A stretch of 64,000 bases of DNA from Microbacterium proteolyticum (GCF_029639405.1 NZ_CP121274.1:1240001-1304000); one strand, 5' to 3'. Positions 30,101-37,923 are shown, counted from the stretch's first letter. The notes: a model not told the origin generated them from the letters alone. Made by a program: numbers and translations.

Positions 30101-31115
30101 CGCCCGAGACGCGGCCGACGACGCGAACGCCGGTCTCATCCCGCCCCGCTCGTGGGTGCTGCAGTACCGCGACGACTCGGGCGCCTGGAAGGACGTCACG
30201 ACCTCGGACGCCTACGGCCGGTCGTCGGATGCCGCGAACGAGGTGCACTTCGCCGCGGTCGAGACCACCGCCGTGCGCGCGCTGATGCAGTCGTGGGGCG
30301 CCGCCGAGAGCCAGGGGTCGGCCGGTATCGCGGAGTTCGAGGTGTGGGCGGCTGCAGACCAGCCGCCGGTCGACACCACGCCGCCCGCGCTGACCTTCGA
30401 GACGGCATCCCCGGCCCCCGCGTCGGGCTGGTATCGCGAGGCCGTGCGCGTCGCCGCGACCGTCACCGATGACACGGATCCGTCTCCGGCCGTGCGCGTG
30501 CGGATGGACGGCGGGGCGTGGACCCCGCTGACCGACGACTTCCGGGTCACCGGTGACGGCACGCACCTCGTCGAGGCCGAGGCGGTCGACGCCGCAGGCA
30601 ACGTGTCCTCGCGGATCGCTGTGACGGTGAAGATCGACGGGGCCGCGCCGACCGTGACGACCGTCGTGACGTACGAGGCCTCGGGGCCCGTGGTCGAGGT
30701 CGTCGCCGCCGACGAACTGTCCGGCGTTGAAACGATCGAGCGTCGCGTGGACGAGACGTGGGTCGCCCTGGCTGACGGCCGCGTGGCGCTCCCCTCGGGC
30801 GGCGGAACGGTTCCGGTCGTGCTGCGGGCGAGCGACGTCGCCGGCAACACGTCCGACGCGCTCACCGTGGCGGTCGACACGGGTACGACCGGGCCGGTCG
30901 ACCCGTCGCCGTCGCCGACACCGACACCGACACCGACACCCTCGCCGTCCCCGACCGGGGCGAGCGCGTCGGCGGGGGGATCGGCGGCGGCCGGGGTCAC
31001 GGGTCCCGCGACCCTCGCCCGGACCGGCACCGTCTGGCCCCTGTCCGCGCTCGCGCTCGCGGTCGTCCTGCTCTACGTCGGCGCGGTCGTCCGTCGCCCG
31101 CGGCGGGATCGCTGA
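27150..31115 (+). CDS. secreted, wall-anchored GH43 enzyme with discoidin and Ig-like modules
   Basis: A 1321-residue protein with a signal peptide (about 1-33). The GH43 five-bladed propeller covers about 36-350. The expected catalytic trio is visible: base Asp48 (YSADPA), pKa modulator Asp179 (HNIDPTVY) and acid Glu228 (FFEAAWLF). GH43 enzymes are mostly arabinofuranosidases, arabinanases or xylosidases. It continues with discoidin-like modules (about 354-506, 588-740, 925-1070), an Ig group 4 module (510-587), other Ig-like modules, a Pro/Thr/Ser linker, and the sortase signal LARTG with helix and RRPRRDR. The modules are clearly homologous to those of the preceding protein. GTG start with AAGGAG upstream. 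Confidence 0.88.
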   Translation: MIRPAPRRFWAAATVVGLMGGLLALAPASPAAALPNPLIGDGSVYSADPATLVADDTLYVYAGRDEADATTNDFIMNEWQAFSTTDVEDGAWEHHPSLMRPEQVFSWATPGRAYAGQVVQGGDGRFYWYVPVHEAGSSSPDPFGIGVAVSDTPLGPWKDDAGGPIVSQEILGNNAHNIDPTVYVADDGRVWMYWGSFGRLLGVELASDMKTLIGTPTEFRSGVDGFFEAAWLFERKGTYYLAYAANTAGPDSWCTPAVYHACIAYSTAPTPMGPWTSRGRVLAPVSSTTSHPAITEYHGTWYMAYHTADAVGGNHFRRSVAVDEVQWDDSVTPARMKPVATTPPHDVTTTPSANVAPWAAVSASNEPVPVQYWKAALNDGIIRPNPLPPDMWGSYAPDRPASQWIQYDWSEPVRLDRSSIQFWSDREPGSGDGVSAPSSWKLQYWADGRWSDVENPSGYPTTTREPHEVTFSPVTTTRLRAVLNASAGTGPSSGYSALAVEEWTAGAVEPTGVEPAASSTLVGEAPVLPDTVALLYGDERAAAPVTWDAVDPGAYAAPGAFTVDGTARGYATGRVQATVTVIGADAWRTNLAKTGTPVADFTAGWNSLASINDGTIVYEGGQGSQVWATWAGVRPASRDVGYTWEEPVTVDAVTAHFWSDVPGASGAGNGVALPAAWHVEALVDGNWTEVSGAGGYPVEASAPSRVSFTPVTTTGIRVVLDAQSDGTTHAAVGLSELEVLGETVDATAPEVSLEARGPRGADGWFVGPVTARAEATDDRDLRVAISVAVDGAPEATTTDVRRVDTVVRQDGSHTVTARAADAAGNVSPEATASFRIDATAPAVTATVDEGARSVSATATDAGSGLAGVEYALDDPLQWKPYTAAVAAPDLERHVVYVRATDAAGNVSNPTAVTVPRSPDAPLTGNIALYATPTASSASGWAPVGGVNDGSTTGTPWGTWPRVGEQWVQLTWDRAVTVDRASVQFARDAADDANAGLIPPRSWVLQYRDDSGAWKDVTTSDAYGRSSDAANEVHFAAVETTAVRALMQSWGAAESQGSAGIAEFEVWAAADQPPVDTTPPALTFETASPAPASGWYREAVRVAATVTDDTDPSPAVRVRMDGGAWTPLTDDFRVTGDGTHLVEAEAVDAAGNVSSRIAVTVKIDGAAPTVTTVVTYEASGPVVEVVAADELSGVETIERRVDETWVALADGRVALPSGGGTVPVVLRASDVAGNTSDALTVAVDTGTTGPVDPSPSPTPTPTPTPSPSPTGASASAGGSAAAGVTGPATLARTGTVWPLSALALAVVLLYVGAVVRRPRRDR
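30915..30938 (+). repeat. four tandem CCGACA hexamers in the Pro-Thr linker
   Basis: Four exact copies encode the Pro-Thr stretch before the sorting signal of the GH43 protein. Slippage by one unit would keep the reading frame and only change spacer length. Confidence 0.8.
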
Positions 31116-31205
31116 TAGGCGGTGGCGTGGCTATGCGGCGGGTGAACGCAGCGGCGCCTGCGGCGTCGCGCTGCTAAACTGCGTGGACACCCCCGGGCGC
31201 TTCGG

Positions 31206-31916
31206 CTACCGGTTAGAAAGCCCCGCTCCGGCGGGGCTTTCGGTTTTCGGCCGCCATCGCTCAGGTCGACGCAAGGTCTGGCGCCCAGATCGGACTTCTT
31301 CGGGTAGTTGGCTCGCCATCACGGCATCGAGGGTTACGCAGGCGATCAGCGCCGGCCCCGTCTGCTGCAACGCCTTGCTCTGGCGCAGAGTCGGCATCGG
31401 GCTGATCCACCCGACCGAGACGCCCACTTCCTCCTGGAGCGTGCGGATCGTCGTCACCTGGTCGGAGTCGTTGGTCAGGAGGCAGTAGAGGTCGGCCTCG
31501 CCTCGGTGAGCGTCGAGCAACATCCGGACGGCGAGGTTCACATCTGATCCTTTCTCCTCGATCTTCCTCACGGAGACACGTGCGAGCGACCCGTCGTCAT
31601 CCAGCTCTGCCGGATGTTTCGGCATGAGCCTTCTATCGATGCGGTACGTGCCGTAGTGGGGCGTGACTCGTCCTGTTGCCTGCAACGCCCGGATGTACGT
31701 CTGCTGACGGATCGGCCCCTGCGCGTCATCGCCCGCACCTGCGCGGATCAACGCCGTGAAGTAGTGCACGTGGCGGACGTCATGGTGGGGCAAGAGCCGG
31801 TCCATCAGTGCCGGGAGGTCGAGCCACTTGGCGCCGGGGTGCTGTTCGAGGCAGCGTCGATACAGATTGAACCCGTCGACGTAGACGATGGCGGTCGGGC
31901 GTGCGGGCTCTCGCAT
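31206..31916 (-). CDS. NYN-domain (PIN-like) protein
   Basis: A 236-residue protein of the NYN/LabA-like group of PIN-fold nucleases. It starts with the conserved strand AIVYVDGFNLYRRCL, whose Asp is usually a metal ligand, and has KGSDVNLAVRMLLDA and DLYCLLTNDSDQVTTI in the middle, where the other acidic residues of the site normally lie. Some family members cleave RNA; the target here is unknown. The ATG at 31916 is chosen because TAGACT lies 7 bases upstream, implying a leaderless transcript; a longer in-frame start would lie before that promoter. The last 12 codons run through the terminator of the convergent GH43 gene. Confidence 0.85.
   Translation of the reverse strand: MREPARPTAIVYVDGFNLYRRCLEQHPGAKWLDLPALMDRLLPHHDVRHVHYFTALIRAGAGDDAQGPIRQQTYIRALQATGRVTPHYGTYRIDRRLMPKHPAELDDDGSLARVSVRKIEEKGSDVNLAVRMLLDAHRGEADLYCLLTNDSDQVTTIRTLQEEVGVSVGWISPMPTLRQSKALQQTGPALIACVTLDAVMASQLPEEVRSGRQTLRRPERWRPKTESPAGAGLSNR
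31216..31241 (+). terminator. intrinsic terminator, overlapping the NYN gene 3' end
   Basis: A perfect 11-bp stem (GAAAGCCCCGC and its complement) with loop TCCG is followed by GGTTTTC. It is the best intrinsic-type terminator in the window for + strand transcripts from the GH43 gene. The minus strand of the same bases encodes the last residues of the NYN protein. Confidence 0.75.
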
Positions 31917-31989
31917 GCGGCGCAGTCTACGAGCGGGCGAGGGGAACCTTCGGGCGTCTGTGGAGAACTCGCAACGGTCGGAGCATCCC

Positions 31990-33114
31990 CTACTTCTTGG
32001 CATCCTGACGCGGGATGATGATCTGCTTCACGACCAGCAGCAGCGAGGCCGTGACGGGGATCGCGACGAGGGCGCCGAGCAGACCCAGCAGCGTGCCGCC
32101 GACGAGTGCACCGATCACGACGAGCGACCCCGGGACCGAGATTGTCCGGCTCATGACCCGCGGCGTCAGGATGTATGCCTCGAGCTGCATGTAGACGAGG
32201 TACACGATCGCGAAGATGAGTCCCGCGGTCGGGTTGACGATGAGGGTGAACACGGTGGCGGTGCCCCAGAAGAGCACCGACCCGACGAGGGGGATCAGGG
32301 TGATGCCGAACGCGAGCGCCGCGAGCAGGGCGGCGAAGGGCTGCCCGACGATCGTCAGGACGATGAAGGCGAAGACCGCGTTGATCAGCGCCAGCACGAC
32401 CATGCCCGACAGGTACCCACCGACCGAGTCGGTGATCTGACCCGTCATCTCCGACACCGTCGCGCGGTTGCGGGCGGGGCTGAGGCGCACGAGCGAGTTC
32501 TTCATCGACGGCAGGGATGCCAGGAAGTACAGGCTCAGCACGAGCACGATGATCGCGCCGGAGATGCCCGTCGCGATCGTCACGCCGGCCTGCAGCAGAC
32601 CGCCGCCGATCGCGGTGAGGTTCGCGGGGTTGGTGAAGAACGTCTGCACTTCCTTGAGGATGTCACCGAGGCTGTCGCCGAAGTTCGCCTCGACCCACCG
32701 CACGGCGTCGCTGTCGATGGCGTCGTTGATGAAGGTGGGGACGTCCGTGATGAACTGCGAGATCTGACGCACGACCGGGGGAATCAGGAGGAGCAGCGCG
32801 GCCGTGAGGATGATCGCGAGCCCGCCGAACACGATGACGATCGCCCAGGCGCGCGAGATGCCGCGGCGCACGAGACGGCGCACGAGCGGATCGAGGGCGA
32901 GGGCGATGAACAGGGCGATCGCGATGTAGATGAGGACCGTGGAGAGGTTCGCCAGCGACAGGCCGAGGAGGAGCGCGGTCAGCCCACCCAGCGTGAGGAA
33001 GAAACCCGCCGCGTAGGGCCGCGCGATCGCCGACCACACGGGGCGGTCACGCGAGGTGACCTCCCCGGCGTTGGCGCCGGCGGCGGAGGGATCGGGGTGC
33101 GACGAGCGGCTCAT
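31990..33114 (-). CDS. AI-2E-family transporter
   Basis: A 374-residue membrane protein with about eight helices in the pattern of the AI-2E (PerM/TqsA-like) family: paired N-terminal helices, a polar loop (about 120-180), then FLASLPSMKNSLVRLSP and the conserved GITLIPLVGSVLFW and LEAYILTPRVMSR signatures. Some members export autoinducer-2 and others act as Na+(Li+)/H+ antiporters, so the substrate is open. The ATG at 33114 is preceded by TACAGT 6 bases upstream; an in-frame GTG at 33120 directly abuts that box and cannot be transcribed from it. It is divergent from the chorismate mutase gene. Confidence 0.88.
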   Translation of the reverse strand: MSRSSHPDPSAAGANAGEVTSRDRPVWSAIARPYAAGFFLTLGGLTALLLGLSLANLSTVLIYIAIALFIALALDPLVRRLVRRGISRAWAIVIVFGGLAIILTAALLLLIPPVVRQISQFITDVPTFINDAIDSDAVRWVEANFGDSLGDILKEVQTFFTNPANLTAIGGGLLQAGVTIATGISGAIIVLVLSLYFLASLPSMKNSLVRLSPARNRATVSEMTGQITDSVGGYLSGMVVLALINAVFAFIVLTIVGQPFAALLAALAFGITLIPLVGSVLFWGTATVFTLIVNPTAGLIFAIVYLVYMQLEAYILTPRVMSRTISVPGSLVVIGALVGGTLLGLLGALVAIPVTASLLLVVKQIIIPRQDAKK

Positions 33115-33179
33115 GGTCACACTGTAGGGCTCGCCGCGGCCGAGCGCGGGTGCGCGATAGGGTCGGGTCCGGAGGACCC

Positions 33180-33500
33180 ATGACCGACGCCGACCCCACG
33201 ACGATCCTGCAGGGCCTGCGCGGCAGCATCGACAACATCGACGCCGCGCTCATCTTCCTGCTCGCCGAGCGATTCCGCTGCACCAAGCAGGTCGGTGTGC
33301 TCAAGGCGCAGCACGGGATGCCGGCATCCGATCCTTCTCGCGAAGAGCAGCAGATCGCCCGCTTGAAGCGTCTGGCCGCCGAGGCCGACCTCGACCCGGA
33401 GTTCGCGGAGAAGTGGTTCAACTTCGTCGTGGCCGAGGTCATCCGTCACCACCGGTCGGCCGCGGGCACGGCGGCCGCGGGCACGTCGGCCGACGACTGA
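33180..33500 (+). CDS. chorismate mutase (AroQ type)
   Basis: A 106-residue all-helical protein converting chorismate to prephenate on the way to Phe and Tyr. The typical order is visible: helix 1 with LRGSIDNIDAALIFLLAERF, a loop with Lys (TKQVGVLKA), then SREEQQIARLKRLAAEADLDPEF and a third helix ending in EVIRHH. It is a free-standing single-domain enzyme. The ATG at 33180 has GGAGGA upstream and TAGGGT about 20 bases before it. Confidence 0.92.
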   Translation: MTDADPTTILQGLRGSIDNIDAALIFLLAERFRCTKQVGVLKAQHGMPASDPSREEQQIARLKRLAAEADLDPEFAEKWFNFVVAEVIRHHRSAAGTAAAGTSADD

Positions 33501-33845
33501 TCCGACGCCGCGACACGCCCGGGCGTCCTCGCGACGTCGGGGTCGCGCACCTCTCCGGCACGCGCCCGCGCGTGCCACGGTCGCCCGGAGATCGCAACCC
33601 GACCGCTGGTTTGCCAGCGGATCCATCAGCGTGAAACGGTAGAGAAGGCCCCCAGCGGGCCGCCCACCCGACCAGTCCGCGGTCGCCGGTGCCGGCTCGG
33701 GGGAGTCGCACCGCGAGCGTACGGTCGGCGGCCAGGACCCGGATCCGACATCCGGTGTCGGAGCGCTCGCACCCCCGGTGAGCGCCGGACGGCTGCCACC
33801 CGGGCGTGACCGATGCGGCCACCCGAGGCCGCGCAGGTGCACACA
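33501..33845 (+). promoter_or_regulatory. 345-base noncoding stretch with several dyads upstream of the betaine transporter
   Basis: I see no supported gene here. It holds a hairpin CCGCTGG-TTTG-CCAGCGG (33603-33620), followed by GGCCC-N5-GGGCC, then a perfect dyad TCCGACA-TCCGG-TGTCGGA (33744-33762) and GCGCTC/GAGCGC arms nearer to the transporter. The first two may end the chorismate mutase transcript. The 33744 dyad is well placed for a repressor of the osmoprotectant operon. Confidence 0.45.
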
Positions 33846-35150
33846 GTGACCCCTCCGCACGCCATCGCGGCGAAGAACCTCTTCAAGGTCTTCGGCCGCT
33901 CCCCGCAGTCCGCCGTCGAGAAGCTCCGCGCCGGTGCGCGGCGCGACGACCTCGGCGACGCCGGAACCGCCGCCGTCATCGACGCGAGCTTCGACGTCGA
34001 ACCCGGCGAGATCTTCGTGATCATGGGCCTCTCCGGCTCCGGCAAATCCACCATCATCCGCATGCTCAACGGCTTGCACGACGCCACGGCCGGAACCGTC
34101 GAGGTGCAGGGCGACCCGCTCACCGGCGTGAGCCCCGCGCGCCTGCGGAGCCTGCGCCGTGAGCGCATCGCGATGGTGTTCCAGCACTTCGCCCTCCTTC
34201 CGCACCGCACGGTCGCCGCGAACGTGGCGTACCCGCTCGAGATCCGCGGCGTCGGCAAGGCCGAGCGCCTCGCGAAGGCGAACGAGATCCTCGGCCTCGT
34301 GGGCCTCGAGGGGTGGGGCGACAAGCTTCCCTCGGCTCTGTCCGGCGGGATGCAGCAGCGTGTGGGCATCGCCCGCGCGCTCGCCGCCGACACCGACATC
34401 CTGCTCATGGACGAGGCGTTCAGCGCTCTCGACCCGCTCATCCGCCGCGAGATGCAGGAGCAGCTCCTCGAGCTGCAACGGACGCTGAAGAAGACGATCG
34501 TGTTCATCACGCACGACCTCAACGAGGCGATGTTCCTCGGTGACCGCATCGCCGTCATGCGCGACGGTCGCATCGTCCAGATCGGCACGCCGGAGGACAT
34601 CCTCACCGATCCCGCCAACGACTACGTCGAGCAGTTCGTGCAGGACGTCGACCGCGCCCGTGTGCTCACGGCGGCGAACGTCATGGAGCGTCCCCGTCCC
34701 CGGGTGGATGCCGCCGCCGGCCCGCGCACGGCCCTGCGCCAGATGCGCGACGCGTACATGTCGGCCGTGTACGTCACCGACCGCGACCGCAAGCTCCTCG
34801 GGATCGTCACCGACCGGGATGCCGTGAAGCTCGTCCGCGCGGGCGAGAGCTCGCTCCTCGGGCGGCTCAAGCCCGTGCCGCAGAGCGTCCGCGAGGACGA
34901 GGTGCTCATGAACCTGTTCGTGCCCGCCGTCGAGTCCCCGCTGCCGTTGGCGGTCGTGGATGCCGAGGGACGCCTCACCGGCGTCATCCCGCGCGTGACG
35001 CTGCTCGCCGCCCTCGGGCCCGGACCCACCGCCACGGAGGAGATCACCGTGCTCCCGCAGCCCGTGCCGTCCGCCGAGATCGACGCCGTGCTGGCCGACG
35101 CGGGTGATGCCCCCGAAGCCGTGGCATCCGGAATCGAGGGGGTGCGCTGA
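33846..35150 (+). CDS. proV: glycine betaine/proline ABC transporter ATPase with CBS domains
   Basis: A 434-residue cytoplasmic ATPase of the ProV/OpuAA family. Walker A GLSGSGKST (61-69), signature LSGGMQQRVGIARAL (about 165) and Walker B ILLMDEAFSALD (about 186-197) are complete. The tandem CBS region (about 279-395; VYVTDRDRKLLGIVTDRD) senses ionic strength in OpuA. The start is uncertain: the GTG at 33846 gives the N-terminus expected for the family (AIAAKNLFKVFG within 20 residues), while an ATG at 33813 has no ribosome binding site. Order ATPase, permease, binding protein matches the importers of compatible solutes. Confidence 0.92.
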   Translation: MTPPHAIAAKNLFKVFGRSPQSAVEKLRAGARRDDLGDAGTAAVIDASFDVEPGEIFVIMGLSGSGKSTIIRMLNGLHDATAGTVEVQGDPLTGVSPARLRSLRRERIAMVFQHFALLPHRTVAANVAYPLEIRGVGKAERLAKANEILGLVGLEGWGDKLPSALSGGMQQRVGIARALAADTDILLMDEAFSALDPLIRREMQEQLLELQRTLKKTIVFITHDLNEAMFLGDRIAVMRDGRIVQIGTPEDILTDPANDYVEQFVQDVDRARVLTAANVMERPRPRVDAAAGPRTALRQMRDAYMSAVYVTDRDRKLLGIVTDRDAVKLVRAGESSLLGRLKPVPQSVREDEVLMNLFVPAVESPLPLAVVDAEGRLTGVIPRVTLLAALGPGPTATEEITVLPQPVPSAEIDAVLADAGDAPEAVASGIEGVR

Positions 35151-36127
35151 TGGACGGGTTCCGCATTCCTGTCGGCACGTGGGTCGACGCGGGCGTGGAC
35201 TGGCTCCGCGACAACCTCTCGGGGCTTTTCGACGTCATCGCCGTGGTCGTCCGCTTCCTCGTCGGCGGCCTGAGCGACGTGCTCCTCGCGGCTCCGATCG
35301 TCGTCGTAATCGTCGTCGCCGCGCTGCTGGCCTGGCTGATCCGTTCGTGGAAGCTCGCGCTCGGCACCCTCGTCGGGTTCGCGCTCATCCTCGCGATGGG
35401 GCAGTGGGTGACCGCGATGCAGACGCTCGCGCTCGTCGTCGTGGCGGCGGCCGTCGCCGTGGCGATCTCGGTGCCGCTGGGCATCTGGTCGGCGCGCAAC
35501 CCCGCGGTACGGGCGGTCATGAAGCCGGTGCTCGACTTCATGCAGACGATGCCCGCGTTCGTCTACCTGATCCCGGCCATCACGTTCTTCAGCATCGGTG
35601 TCGTCCCCGGCGTCGTCGCGACGGTCATCTTCGCGCTGCCCCCGGGCGTGCGTCTGACCGAGCTCGGCATCCGGGGCGTGGATGCCGAGACGGTCGAGGC
35701 CGGACACGCCTTCGGTGCGACGCCCGCGCAGATCCTCCGTGGCATCCAGCTCCCGCTCGCGATGCCCACGATCATGGCCGGGGTCAACCAGGTCATCATG
35801 CTCGCGCTGTCGATGGCGGTCGTGGCCGGCATGGTCGGCGCCGACGGTCTCGGCAAAGAGGTCGTGCAGTCGATCTCGACGGTCAACCTCCCCAAGGGCG
35901 TCGAGGCGGGCCTGAGCGTCGTGATCCTCGCGGTGTACCTGGACCGCCTGACCGCCGCCCTCGGCACCCGCGCCGCGAACACGTCGTCGCTCCTGGCCGC
36001 ACTGGACCGCCGCCGCGGCCCCGGCACCCCCGCGGCCGATGCCGCAGGCGAGGCCGCCGACGCCGCAGGCGAGGCCGGGCACCAGGTCGCCTCCCCGCGC
36101 CGCGCCCCGATCACGACGGGTGCCTGA
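35150..36127 (+). CDS. proW: glycine betaine/proline ABC transporter permease
   Basis: A 325-residue membrane protein of the ProW/OpuAB type with about seven helices and the permease loop EAGHAFGATPAQILRGIQLP, plus the family signature MQTMPAFVYLIPAITFF. The ATG overlaps the last base of the ATPase stop. The C-terminal 45 residues are not conserved and contain two copies of an Ala-Asp-Ala-Ala-Gly-Glu-Ala unit, a small in-frame duplication. Confidence 0.93.
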   Translation: MDGFRIPVGTWVDAGVDWLRDNLSGLFDVIAVVVRFLVGGLSDVLLAAPIVVVIVVAALLAWLIRSWKLALGTLVGFALILAMGQWVTAMQTLALVVVAAAVAVAISVPLGIWSARNPAVRAVMKPVLDFMQTMPAFVYLIPAITFFSIGVVPGVVATVIFALPPGVRLTELGIRGVDAETVEAGHAFGATPAQILRGIQLPLAMPTIMAGVNQVIMLALSMAVVAGMVGADGLGKEVVQSISTVNLPKGVEAGLSVVILAVYLDRLTAALGTRAANTSSLLAALDRRRGPGTPAADAAGEAADAAGEAGHQVASPRRAPITTGA

Positions 36128-36133
36128 CCCTTT

Positions 36134-36197
36134 GCGTGAGTCGCCAGGATCTGTCGCCTGCGATGCACCGGTGGCGACAAAACTTGGCGACTCACGC
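36134..36197. repeat. inverted repeat between permease and binding-protein genes
   Basis: Perfect 13-bp outer arms (GCGTGAGTCGCCA, 36134-36146, and complement 36185-36197) enclose an inner GTCGCC/GGCGAC pair. It lies inside the operon between proW and proX. It may protect the 5' end of the binding-protein mRNA or end part of the upstream transcripts. Confidence 0.75.
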
Positions 36198-36238
36198 GAG
36201 AACGAAACGACATACGGAACCAGAAAGAGAGCATTCAC

Positions 36239-37147
36239 ATGAAGAACACGCGACACCTCACAGCAACCCTCGCCCTCGGCACCGTGGCGGCCCTCGCGCT
36301 CGCCGGATGCGCGAGCGGCAACCAGGCTGAAGGCGGCGCCGGCGACGGCGGCGACAAGGGCACGATCACGCTGGGCTTCCTGCCCTCGTGGACCGACGGC
36401 CTCAGCACGGCGTACCTCCTCGAAGACCAGCTGGGCAAGCTCGGATACAGCGTGAAGATGCAGACGCTCACCGAAGCCGGTCCGCTGTACGCCGGACTCG
36501 CACAGGGCGACGTCGACATCTACCCGTCGGCGTGGCCCGAGCTGACTCACAAGTCGTACATGGACACCTACGGTGACGCCATCGAAGACCTCGGCTCGTA
36601 CTACGACGACGCCAAGCTCACCATCGCGGTCCCGAGCTACGTCGACATCGACTCGATCGACCAGCTCCAGGCGAACGCCGCGCGGTTCGACGGCAAGATC
36701 TACGGCATCGAGCCGGGTGCCGGCCTGACCAAGCAGACGCAGGAGACGATGCTCCCCGGCTACGGCCTCGACGGCGACTACGAGCTCGTGACCTCGTCGA
36801 CCGCGGCGATGCTGACCGAACTCGACAACGCCATCGCCGCGCAGAAGGACATCGCGGTGACGCTCTGGCGTCCGTTCTGGGCCAACGACGCCTACGACGT
36901 GAAGGACCTCGCCGACCCGCAGGGCCTCATGGGCGACCCCGAGAAGCTGCACTTCCTCGGCACGGCCGGCTTCGCAGAAAAGTATCCGGATGCCGCCGAA
37001 CTCATCGCCGGTATCCAGCTCGATGACGCGCAGTACGGCTCTCTCGAAGACCTCGTCGTCAACGAGTACGGCGAGGGCCGCGAGGCCGAGGCCGTCGACG
37101 CGTGGCTCGAGCAGAACCCCGCCGCGTTCTCGACGCAGCGCGACTGA
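36239..37147 (+). CDS. proX: glycine betaine ABC transporter substrate-binding lipoprotein
   Basis: A 302-residue binding protein with lipobox LAGC (Cys24), membrane-anchored on the outside. The mature part resembles the OpuAC/ProX type: GFLPSWTDGLSTAYLLEDQL near the start, GDVDIYPSAWPELTH, the IYGIEPGAGL segment and LWRPFWANDAYDVKDL, where aromatic residues form the cage for the quaternary amine. AGAGAG lies 8 bases before the ATG. It ends the operon at a strong terminator. Confidence 0.93.
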   Translation: MKNTRHLTATLALGTVAALALAGCASGNQAEGGAGDGGDKGTITLGFLPSWTDGLSTAYLLEDQLGKLGYSVKMQTLTEAGPLYAGLAQGDVDIYPSAWPELTHKSYMDTYGDAIEDLGSYYDDAKLTIAVPSYVDIDSIDQLQANAARFDGKIYGIEPGAGLTKQTQETMLPGYGLDGDYELVTSSTAAMLTELDNAIAAQKDIAVTLWRPFWANDAYDVKDLADPQGLMGDPEKLHFLGTAGFAEKYPDAAELIAGIQLDDAQYGSLEDLVVNEYGEGREAEAVDAWLEQNPAAFSTQRD

Positions 37148-37160
37148 CCCCCGCGTCCCG

Positions 37161-37192
37161 AGCCCCCTCCGCCGCGTCAGGCGGAGGGGGCT
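37161..37192. terminator. bidirectional terminator with a stop codon in its loop
   Basis: A perfect 13-bp stem (AGCCCCCTCCGCC and its complement) with loop GCGTCA follows proX by 13 bases. The TGA of the convergent DUF2071 gene is read from the loop, so the hairpin covers the last codons of that gene. Confidence 0.8.
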
Positions 37193-37923
37193 TTCGCGAT
37201 CCCGCGGGCGGCCGTGAAGCGGGTGCGGAAGCCCGGGTGTCCGGCGGGCATCGCGAGCACCGAGTCGGGGGTGCGTCCGCGTAGCTGCGGGAAACCGGCA
37301 TCCGCGACGAGGTCATCGTCGAGCGCCTCGAGCTCCGCGTGCACCAGCGGCCACGGCTCGTGGGAGTTGGCGGCCCAGATCGTCCGCCCCAGATGCCGCT
37401 CGTGGAAGCCCCAGCGCGCCGTGAGGAATCGCGAGAGCGCGGTGTCGACGGGGTCGGTGCCGAGGCGCGCCCGCAGCCGGGTGCCCGGATGCCGCCCGGT
37501 GTGCCGCCGCGACCGGTACTCGATGAGCGGCCCGTCGGTGCGCACCCCCGCGCGCGCCCAGCGGTACGGCAGCCCGAACAACGCGCGCGCCGCGAGCACG
37601 GGCGCGAGATGCTCTGCCTCGAGCGTGCGGAAGACGACGCCGCGGCGGCCGGCGTCGTCCACGGCGTACGTGCGGACGTTGATCTCGGTGAACGTGCCGA
37701 CGAAAGGAACCGGCGGGAGCGGCAGGAAGCGGAACTCGCTCAGCACGAACGGCACGAGCCCCACCCATGCCGAGCCGTCGTGCACGTCGGGCCGGGTCCC
37801 GGCGGGGAGCATCGGCGCGATCTCGTCCGGGTCGACGCGCCAGTGCACGAAGACGGCGCGGTTCCACCGCTGTTCGATGACGGCGCGGCCGGGGAGGGCG
37901 GGGGCATGGCGTTCGACAGGCAC
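37177..37923 (-). CDS. DUF2071 (YqjF-like) family protein
   Basis: A 248-residue protein with the DUF2071 layout: VIEQRWNRAVFVHWRVDPDEIAPMLPAG near the N-terminus, VGLVPFVLSEFRFLPLPPVPFVGTFTEINVRTYAV in the middle and the PYRWARAGV strand later (each given in part as the diagnostic words HWRVDP, EINVRTYV-like and LPYRW). The family is related to acetoacetate decarboxylase folds, but its function is unknown. The GTG at 37923 is preceded by GAGAAT with a 6-base gap, so a leaderless start is possible; this start is less sure than the identity. The last codons overlap the proX terminator. Confidence 0.75.
   Translation of the reverse strand: MPVERHAPALPGRAVIEQRWNRAVFVHWRVDPDEIAPMLPAGTRPDVHDGSAWVGLVPFVLSEFRFLPLPPVPFVGTFTEINVRTYAVDDAGRRGVVFRTLEAEHLAPVLAARALFGLPYRWARAGVRTDGPLIEYRSRRHTGRHPGTRLRARLGTDPVDTALSRFLTARWGFHERHLGRTIWAANSHEPWPLVHAELEALDDDLVADAGFPQLRGRTPDSVLAMPAGHPGFRTRFTAARGIAKAPSA

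Noticed and set aside
26850..30566. Minus-strand frame of 1238 codons opposite the GH43 gene
   Set aside because: Same composition artefact; no recognisable motifs and it overlaps two well-supported genes.
30915..30938. Tandem CCGACA repeats as a CRISPR or noncoding repeat
   Set aside because: They are in frame inside the Pro-Thr linker of a wall-anchored protein.
31116..31245. tRNA or known structured RNA after the GH43 gene
   Set aside because: No cloverleaf can be drawn and no CCA-type acceptor end is present; only the terminator hairpin is firm.
33115..33120. GTG 33120 as start of the AI-2E transporter
   Set aside because: It directly abuts the TACAGT -10 box, so transcripts from that promoter would start after it.
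33439..33822. 127-codon minus-strand frame upstream of proV
   Set aside because: Arg/Gly/Pro-rich, overlaps the chorismate mutase 3' end, no start signal.
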